64,000 bases of DNA from Ursus arctos. Taxonomy: Eukaryota; Chordata; Mammalia; Carnivora; Ursidae. Made by a program: the position numbers and the translations under genes. The stretch spans positions 15,045,001-15,109,000 of the forward strand of contig NW_026622875.1 in assembly GCF_023065955.2 (NCBI RefSeq), given 5' to 3'. Position 1 is the first letter of the stretch. Every line of letters starts with the position of its first letter. Positions 1 through 64,000 of this stretch are shown piece by piece. The notes below the pieces were generated by a model, which was not told the origin of the DNA, made no database searches, and saw only the letters and a program-made list of their open reading frames with translations.

Positions 1-41
1 CCAAAGGCAGACGCTTAACCGCTGTGCCACCCAGGCGCCCC
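1..41 (-). repeat. Can-SINE, cut by window edge
   Basis: Antisense SINE head ending GCCACCCAGGCGCCCC; the rest lies left of the window. Confidence 0.85.
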
Positions 42-1813
42 TGATTGTAATATTTTGACTCAGTTACTTCTTAGAACATCATGAAACTTTCTTTTCCACA
101 GCATAAATATCTTTCTGATATGAGTGTTGACAAGTCCATGAGCAGAGCTAAAGCTGCTGAAGGAGAAACACCAGGGTGAAGGAATCCAGGGGGCCCTGGC
201 TGAAGATTCACGGCAATCTATCAGGAAAACAAGCTTGAAATAAATGCGGGGTTTTGGGGGTTTTTTGGTTTTGTTTTGTTGGGTTTTTTTTTTTTTTTTT
301 GGCCAATTTTGTGTGTGAGCTGCTTCCTCTTTCTGTAAACTGTGCCACTGGAGCAGAGTTTCTAGTGGTGTTAACAAGGCTTTCAACATATGGCGAAGGG
401 GGTGGGCAAGTGGAACAAAGAGAGCAGGTACAATCTGAAGTCTAGCTCGGTTAGGAAAAAAATACGCAATCTAAGACTAAACTGCACCATCACCAAGCAT
501 CAAAAAAAAAAAAAAATTCTCATAGCATGGATGAAAATTAGAATCAGTCTTTACAATGCAAATCCATATATTATTATTAGATGGCAAGTTATAGAATGTA
601 TAAGTGTCAGTTTTCCAAAACCAAGAATAAGCACTCATGCTCTGACTTTGTCTCTAGCAATATTCACATTTGGGATGTGTTCTGTTACAAGTAACAGAAA
701 ACCCAGCTAAGGGGATTATCAATGATGTTGTCTCATATTTTTAAGTAATTTAGGAGGCTGCTAGGGTTGGTTCAGCAACTTGATGGTGCAAGGGCTGGTG
801 TCTTTAATGTCCTTGGCCTTTCCCTCATGACTGTTGCCTCCTGGTTGCAAAATGGTTGCTGCAACTCCAGATATTGCATACACATTGAAGGCAGAGAAGA
901 AGGAAAAAAGAGAAGCACCAACCACATATTCTCCTCTTATCAGGAAAGTAAAAGTCTTCTGAGGAGACCCAGCCAACTTCTTCCTATGTCTCATTGGTCA
1001 AACCTCTATTATCTGCTATTCCTAACTGCAAGGAAGGCTAGGAAAGAGTTTTTGTAGCCTTTGGAGAGGAAATAACAGGAAGAGGGGAATACAAATGTCT
1101 TGTGGGTTGGCTAACAAACAGCTTATGACTTTGACAATAAGTAAGAATATTTGAAATCAGAAATTAAATAAAAGTGTTCAACATGAGAGTTGAAACCAAA
1201 GCCAGACTTTTCATTCCTTTTACTGTTTCCTTTTCAATATTTTGTCATGCTTTGACATCTTTGGGGACCTTGCTAGCTGGGAAAAGACTGCCCCCCCCCC
1301 CGACCTAGTTAATTCCTAGAGATAGTGAACAGCTTGCCAGTGAGCCAGACTTTCATATGCAAACCAACTGATCCCTGAATCCATACACCCAACCACCTTC
1401 TTTATGTAATTCTGGAGCCAAGTACCAAACAAGTAGAGACTGTTCTTATGCCCCAAAGCCCACTGAGTATTCAAACTAGCCAATCATAAGCTACTTACTC
1501 TGCCCTGGCTTGCCTTTCCTACACACACCCCAACAAAGGCTGTGGCCTGTGCCTCCCCCAGTATCTGCTTCTGCCTCCTGAACAACTCTGGCCCTGTGTG
1601 ACATGTGTGCTTCTTGTGTCTAGGGGAATTGGAACTTTTCTTTCAATTGGCCTCTTTGTGTCATCATGGAGTCATCTTTTATAAATTAAGACCCAGGCAC
1701 AAATCAAAGTGTTAAGAGGTATACAGAATGTATTGCACCACATGGAATAGAAGCAAGAAGGAATGAGGTTAAACATAACAAGAGAGGAAGACGTTTCAAA
1801 AAAATTGCAAATT

Positions 1814-1987
1814 GGGGACGCCTGGGGGGCTCAGTCAGTTAAGTGGTTAAACATCTGCCTTCTGCTCAGGTCATGATCCCAGGATCCTGGGATTAGGCCC
1901 CCAGACAGGGTCCCTGCCCAGGTGGGGATTCTGCTTCTCCCTCTGCCCCACTCCCCAGCACCCCACTCACACTCTCTCTCTTTCAAA

Positions 1988-2030
<43 letters not shown>

Positions 2031-2046
2031 AATCTTTTTTTTTTAA
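1814..2046 (+). repeat. Can-SINE with long (AAAT)n tail
   Basis: GGGGACGCCTGGGGGGCTCA head, CT-rich body and an uninterrupted AAAT microsatellite at 1985-2031, then AATCTTTTTT. Confidence 0.9.
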
Positions 2047-2828
2047 AGTCACACATTGAAGTCGTATGTAATCAAGCCTTGTGAATAAGTTATTCTTTAA
2101 CCTTTTATAAAAATAATTCTACTATTTTGGTTCCCTTTCATTGCTAACGAATCCCATGCTTTGATTTCTGCCTTGTTCACAGCATAAGAAAACAAGAATG
2201 GAGTCATGGGAATCCTTATGCCATTAAAAAACAAATCTCCTTCTCTGTTGTAAGGCAGACCTTAACACCATCAAGGCTTTTGCTAGATGAGAGTCTAGGC
2301 TTTTCTCCTCCCCTGCCTGTGACAGCTCTACCTGCCCGTGTGTGCTGAACAGAGCCTTGACCCACTAATCGGCAGCCAAAGGGGATGGAGCAACCAAAGA
2401 CCGATCTGTGTGATCACTCCCTACTGCTCACTCCCTAGTGAGCAGGAGAGAAGAGGATCAGCTAGGCTTGTGCTATACTAGTTCCAGGGCACTCATTATC
2501 AGAGTTCTGTGTGTAACCACACTGATAACATTCCAGAGTTGCACAATTTCCTGTGAAAAAGATAGCATCGTGGTGGTCTGACTGGTCATGTACAGAGTGA
2601 CCTGTGATTTCATACTGTTTCCTGCTGTCACAAAATGAAAGACTGTCCTTGGCGGTTTGTTTCTCAGTAATTCCGATATATTATATTAAAAGCCAGTTTT
2701 CATGGATCAACCAAAAAGAAACTAGAGGGTATAAGCAGGAATAGTGGAGGTAAGGAGATATTGAATCTTGCCAGACAGAAGTAAAACTAAAGCTTCCTTG
2801 ATTTTAGCCATTATCAGCCCCAGGATCT

Positions 2829-3039
2829 CTTTTTTTAATCTTTTTTTTTTTTTGAGAGATTTTATTTATTTGAAAGAGAGAGTGAGAGAGCACGAATTGG
2901 GAAGGGAGGGGCAGAGAGAGAAGCAGGCTCCCTGCTGAGCGGGGACCCTCCCCCCAACATGGGGCTCCATCCCAGGACCCTGAGACCATCACCTGAGCCG
3001 AAGGCAGATGCTTTACCGACTGAGCCACCCAGGTGCCCC
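2829..3039 (-). repeat. Can-SINE, antisense
   Basis: T-rich start, TTTATTTATTTG and end GCCACCCAGGTGCCCC. Flanked by a 14-bp direct repeat CAGCCCCAGGATCT (2815-2828 and 3040-3053), its target site duplication. Confidence 0.9.
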
Positions 3040-4124
3040 CAGCCCCAGGATCTTAATTGTTAAATGCAGATAAGACTCACCCAATCCAGAAATCTTTAAG
3101 ACAACAAAAAAAGAAATTGTGGAAAATGATTAAAACTTGTGCTATGTGACTCTACTCCGGTTACTAAACAGTTAACTTGGCGCGCAGTAATTATTTATAA
3201 CAAACTATAAATGTGTGCCCCAGGGTTCTGAGGTAACAACATTCTGACACACGCGGTTAAGTGGACGAGCTACTTGGTCCCATCCAGGTTCCTCTCTTCT
3301 TTTCTTGCAACGCTCTAAGCCTGCTGAGCCTCTCCTGGTGGGCCCCCTGCTCTTCTTGGCTCACTCCAGTTTATGCTGCTGTGACATTTCTTGAGCACAG
3401 ATGTTCTCAATTGCAACATTATTCAAAGTTCACTTTTGAGGTCCACCCCTGGAGTCACAGTAAGGGGGTTTCCAGTAAATGACCCTGTCAATGGCTGGTT
3501 GTTTATTAGCCCACAATGGCCTCTTTTTATTTAGACAGTACTGAGGTTCAGAGCATTCTCCCTACTTCCCGCCATTCAGCAGCCATATGCCTTTTAATGG
3601 GAAGGGTAACTGTCACAAAATAGGACAGAAATATGGACTTCAAGACCCTTCCTGCATTGCAACATGAAATATTTACTCCCACTGCGCAGGGGTGTTACTA
3701 TTTAACCATCTCATTTTACCCCCATGTAGGGGATGCTATCCATATACATTCTGAAGCCCTCAGTAACTACCTGAGCGGTTTTTGTTCGTTTGGGGGTGTT
3801 TTTTTGGTGGGATTGGGGTAGACTAGCTGAAAGAAGTGACAGGATTGTTGCTGTGATCTGACATTGTCCTCACATCCCTCAGGGCTGAGTTTGAGCATGG
3901 AGTAGAGAATGAGAAAGAAGGAAATGCCGGGAAAGCTGCTGGCTCCGTGAGGGCACATTAGCTAAAGGGGGCTCTAGAAGGAGGTCTTGGGACATCCTGG
4001 GCGATGTGACTCAGTTTTCTGTATCAGGGCAATTAGTTAAGAATATTATGACTCGGTGAGAGAAGCATCTCTACGACGTGCCTTAACGTGGTGGGTCAAT
4101 TCAATTACCATCTGGACAACAGTC

Positions 4125-4215
4125 CGCTTGGACTGAGATTTTACAGGTGAGGAAACAGAGGCCAGGGTTAAGCATCTTGCCTGATGTGACATAGTGCCGT
4201 CAGGTTTTCATCTTC
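4125..4215 (+). repeat. MIR fragment
   Basis: TTTTACAGGTGAGGAAACAG followed by a decayed MIR right arm. Confidence 0.6.
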
Positions 4216-4309
4216 ATCCTGCTGTCTTCCCTGGCACTCATTATTGTGCTTCTCGGATTTGTTTTTCTTCCTAGCACTTGCTGCTAATAGGGGCTCTCTC
4301 ACCTTCCAT

Positions 4310-4445
4310 TTGTACATTGTCCGTCTCTCACAATTAGAATGCAGGCTGGTGCAGGTAGGGATTCACGTCTGCTGTAGCCCCGCACTTAGAACAGGACCTG
4401 CGCACAGCAGGCTTTTCGGTAGCACGTACTAAACCAATGAATTGT
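4310..4445 (+). repeat. L2 3' fragment
   Basis: TAGAATGCAGGCTGGTGCAG and a GCACTTAGAACAGGACCTG motif match the L2 LINE end. Confidence 0.5.
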
Positions 4446-5239
4446 ACAAACATCAGGGTCCTTTCTCCTATACCAGTCTATTTCTATAAACAACTTCGGG
4501 CAAATAATAATGCATTGAAGGATTCTAGGGGTAAAGGTCATATTAACACAAAATGTGCAGTGTTAACAACCAGGATTTTCTGTTAATAAACTTCTGTTTA
4601 CTTCTGATAATAAACTTCTGTTTACTAAGACCAACCTTTGCCTTTGCAAACAGATGTACTTATGTCTGATTTCTTTGACAATAAAGCAGAGTTATCAACC
4701 CCTGTTACGCTCTGTTAGTTATTTGCATATAGCAATCAGAATAATACGGTAAGCTTTCTCTGCAGATGTGTGCAGAGCATGCAAAATAGATAAATCCTTC
4801 AAAATAAGATTCTTATTGTGGGGTACTTAAATTTGGCATGCTAAGTATCATGTTCTGTATCATCAAGTTGCAACTAAGTATTGTAAGCCGTTTCAAAAGT
4901 AAAGAGTGACATGTTTAAAGCCACTTTGCATAATTTCCTCCTGATTTATTAAGAGTTCACTGCGTGCAGGGCACTATACTGTGGCTTATTGTTCGAGGAA
5001 CAAAGGGAGCATTTAGAGATGATTCTTGCCCTCCTGGAATTTACACAATAAACGGGAGAAAGCAGAGTTATGCACACTCTAGTGGCTCCAACAATCACTG
5101 TTGACTTTTTATTTGTAATCAGAGAAGCCTGGCAACAGGAAACTTTTCTTTCTGGGTTTACGAGAACTGAGCTGAGGTGGGAAACGTTATTTGCTTTGAC
5201 GAAACAATTTACTTTTGTGCAACATTAAGTTGTGTCAGT

Positions 5240-5320
5240 CAAGCAAATAAAGGAAGAAAGTATAAAATTGCCTGCTTCTGATTTCACTTCATTGCTTCTA
5301 AGGCTCCAAGAGGAAAAAAA
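5240..5320 (+). promoter_or_regulatory. CP: CP promoter with TATA box and short 5'UTR
   Basis: TATAAAA lies at 5261-5267, 54 bp before the start codon, so transcription would begin near 5288-5295 and leave a 5'UTR of about 30 nt. GCAAATAA at 5243-5250 is the reverse complement of a FOXA/HNF3-type site, which suits a liver-expressed gene. The start site itself is inferred. Confidence 0.6.
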
Positions 5321-52036
<46,716 letters not shown>

Positions 52037-52545
52037 AAGAAATAAATTGGTGATAAGTGGAAAAAAAAAAAAAAAGAAAAAACAATGATTCATAACAATG
52101 TACGTGAAAGTGCTGAAGAAAAAGTTTACCTTGGGATGGCTATAAGCATTAAAAAAAGACTGAAAAGATACACTTGCAAGCATTCCTGGGGAAACTGTTA
52201 TTTTGTTTCATATGAAAAGATCAGCAGACACATGACTGACTCTACTACAATTATAATTGATTTATTTAGGTCCTTCATATCACCACCAGGACTTTATAAA
52301 ACTGTATTCTCCACCCCCACCCCCAAAATCTATAACCAGATGTTGTCCTTGATGGTTCTTAAAGGATCGCTATTAAGATTCATTGAAATGTGTCCAACCA
52401 TTGGCTTCCCATCAATCCCTATAACATGGTACTGATACCATTCTTAATGAATCAGCGGACATGAGGGCAAAGGTGTAGAGAAAGTAAAAAGTTATTTTAA
52501 AATAAATTAAAAATTAAAATTTTTAAAATAAAATAAATTTTTTAA
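52037..52545 (+). promoter_or_regulatory. CP: CP 3'UTR with candidate poly(A) signals
   Basis: Begins right after the stop. An AATAAA at 52041-52046 is only 4 nt past the stop codon and is probably unused. More likely signals are AATAAA at 52501-52506 and 52527-52537. A 15-A tract at about 52061-52075 interrupts the early UTR. The region around 52105-52145 is where the interferon-gamma GAIT translational control element should lie, by its known distance from the stop in human CP (inference, fold not computed). Confidence 0.5.
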
Positions 52546-52592
52546 ATGAAATAAAATAAGATAAAACAAGGTAAAATTAAAAATTAAAATAA
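52490..52592. repeat. A/T low-complexity run at the CP 3' end
   Basis: Alternating AAAATAAAATT and AAAATTAAAA blocks, several of them AATAAA or ATTAAA. Confidence 0.8.
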
Positions 52593-52869
52593 CGCCAATC
52601 TATCTGGATTTTGTGAACCCTTGAAGAGATGGTAAAAAGGAGAATAATCTGGAACTGGAGAAAGGCAAAATTGACAAACAATTCTACAGATTAAATCCTG
52701 GTAAAAATGAACACTAACATCAGGAGAAAAGTTTCAAAATACAGTTGTGGCAGATGCTGGGTGAGCAGCATTTTTGCCCAGCCTTAAGTAAAGTCAAAGC
52801 ACACTATCAATGAGCTGAACTTGGACTCAAAATTGTTTAAGAAGAGGTTAAAAAAGAAGACACAATTGT
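52546..52869. other. Gap between CP and HPS3 3' ends
   Basis: Starts with an A/T low-complexity run that continues from the CP 3'UTR to about 52592. The rest is unique sequence that may belong to a longer CP or HPS3 transcript. Confidence 0.4.
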
Positions 52870-53600
52870 AAATACAATGATATATTTCTTTATTTTCACG
52901 TATATTCTAGCTAAAAGAGCAAAAGTACACAACAACAAAAAATAGAAGCAAGGCTTTGGCGGAAAAACATGCATCCAACAAATTATGTTAATGTCCAGAC
53001 AAAAAGACAGTTAACTTTGTAAATTTCTACTTCATTGATTCAGGGAGAAACCACAGCATGAGTTTTAAAAGTAACAAAAAAGTAAAGTTTGAAATCTTTT
53101 ACTGTGGGAAAACATTAACCTCTTTCTCAAAGAAAATTATTCAAAAAAAAAAAAAAAGAAGAAGAAGAAGGAGAAGAAGAAGTGACCTAATTGAGAAATC
53201 TGGAAAAATCAAGAAGAATAAATTCTGGGCCACTTGGCGTGACATTCTTTCAAACAGACCTACCAAATGTTTCTTTGTGTTTTGGGGTGAAAAAGACTGT
53301 CACTTCTCCAACAACACTGATTTGATGGTCCTTGGAATAAAAGTCAGTGTCCAGTTTTAGAAACATAGGAGAAAATTCTTAATTTTGTAGCTTTTTTTAC
53401 ATTCTGGACAATTAAATGGATGCAAGTTATAAAGTACCAAACTAATAATACCACTACATGGTAAGGTAAGCAGCCTGAAAGCATCTGCAATAAATGTACA
53501 TATTTGATATGAAAATCCTTTATTTACATTTTTACCAGACACTCAATTTTTTTTAAAAGTCAGTCTTCTATGGCATTGTGGTATTTTTCAAATGAAACCG
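52870..53600 (-). promoter_or_regulatory. HPS3: HPS3 3'UTR and candidate poly(A) signal
   Basis: Sequence after the HPS3 stop. On the - strand AATAAA occurs at 53518-53523, close to the stop, and at 52894-52889. The second would give a 3'UTR of about 0.7 kb ending some 330 bp from the putative CP end. Contains an A/GAA-rich tract at 53143-53182. Extent is inferred. Confidence 0.4.
53143..53182. repeat. A15 and (GAA)n tract
   Basis: Poly(A) followed by GAAGAAGAAGAAGGAGAAGA on the + strand; lies in the HPS3 3'UTR as TTC repeats. Confidence 0.85.
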
Positions 53601-63937
<10,337 letters not shown>

Positions 63938-64000
63938 TCAAAATGTACGTTGCTTTCATCTTGAACATACATGCCAGTGCATTCAAGGTTCATGATTAAG

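Larger units (their letters stand above)
42..5239. other. Upstream flank of CP, no gene seen
   Basis: No exon-like sequence recognised. Holds SINEs at 1814 and 2829, MIR and L2 fragments near 4125-4445, a T-rich run near 285-300 and a C10 run near 1292. The remainder looks like unique non-coding DNA. Confidence 0.6.

Overview
The window is nuclear DNA from a mammal, and the interspersed repeats point to a carnivore. At least 22 copies of a tRNA-derived carnivore SINE (Can-SINE) are present; they carry the GCGCCTGGGTGGC box, a CT-rich body and an AAATAAAT/poly(A) tail. Several belong to a young-looking subtype (GGCTCCTCC...TGAGCCTGCTTCTTCC...GTCGAATAAATAAA) of the kind I associate with bears and other arctoid carnivores. 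Placement in Arctoidea, probably Ursidae, is inference from the repeats only.

Two protein-coding genes lie tail to tail. Ceruloplasmin (CP), the secreted multicopper ferroxidase, runs on the + strand from a TATA promoter at about 5261 to a stop codon at 52034-52036. I could place all 19 coding exons. Every junction has GT/AG ends and matching phase, and the spliced frame is open for 1065 codons, the length I recall for human CP. The six trinuclear and type 1 copper motifs and the ferroxidase carboxylates are present, so the gene looks intact. On the - strand the last six coding exons of HPS3 (a BLOC-2 subunit) occupy 53601-63913. They encode the C-terminal 302 residues, and the rest of HPS3 lies beyond the right edge. 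The two stop codons are 1.57 kb apart.

Layout: 1-5240 is upstream flank with SINEs and old MIR/L2 fragments. 5241-5463 holds the promoter and CP exon 1, and intron 1 (7.6 kb) contains an L1 3' end split by a SINE. 13062-26234 holds exons 2-9. The 9.0 kb intron 9 is mostly stacked antisense L1 remnants with six SINEs. 35253-52036 holds exons 10-19, and a Tigger-like DNA transposon ends 41 bp before the exon 19 acceptor dinucleotide is complete. The remainder is the convergent 3' region and HPS3.

I found no bacterial-type system, CRISPR array or tRNA gene. The observations most worth checking are: a possible in-frame 186-nt cassette exon 92 bp before CP exon 10; coding changes near copper sites and a lost glycosylation sequon in CP; an altered C-terminal dilysine motif in HPS3; and mobile elements sitting very close to CP splice sites. 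Comparisons with human proteins are from memory, not from an alignment.
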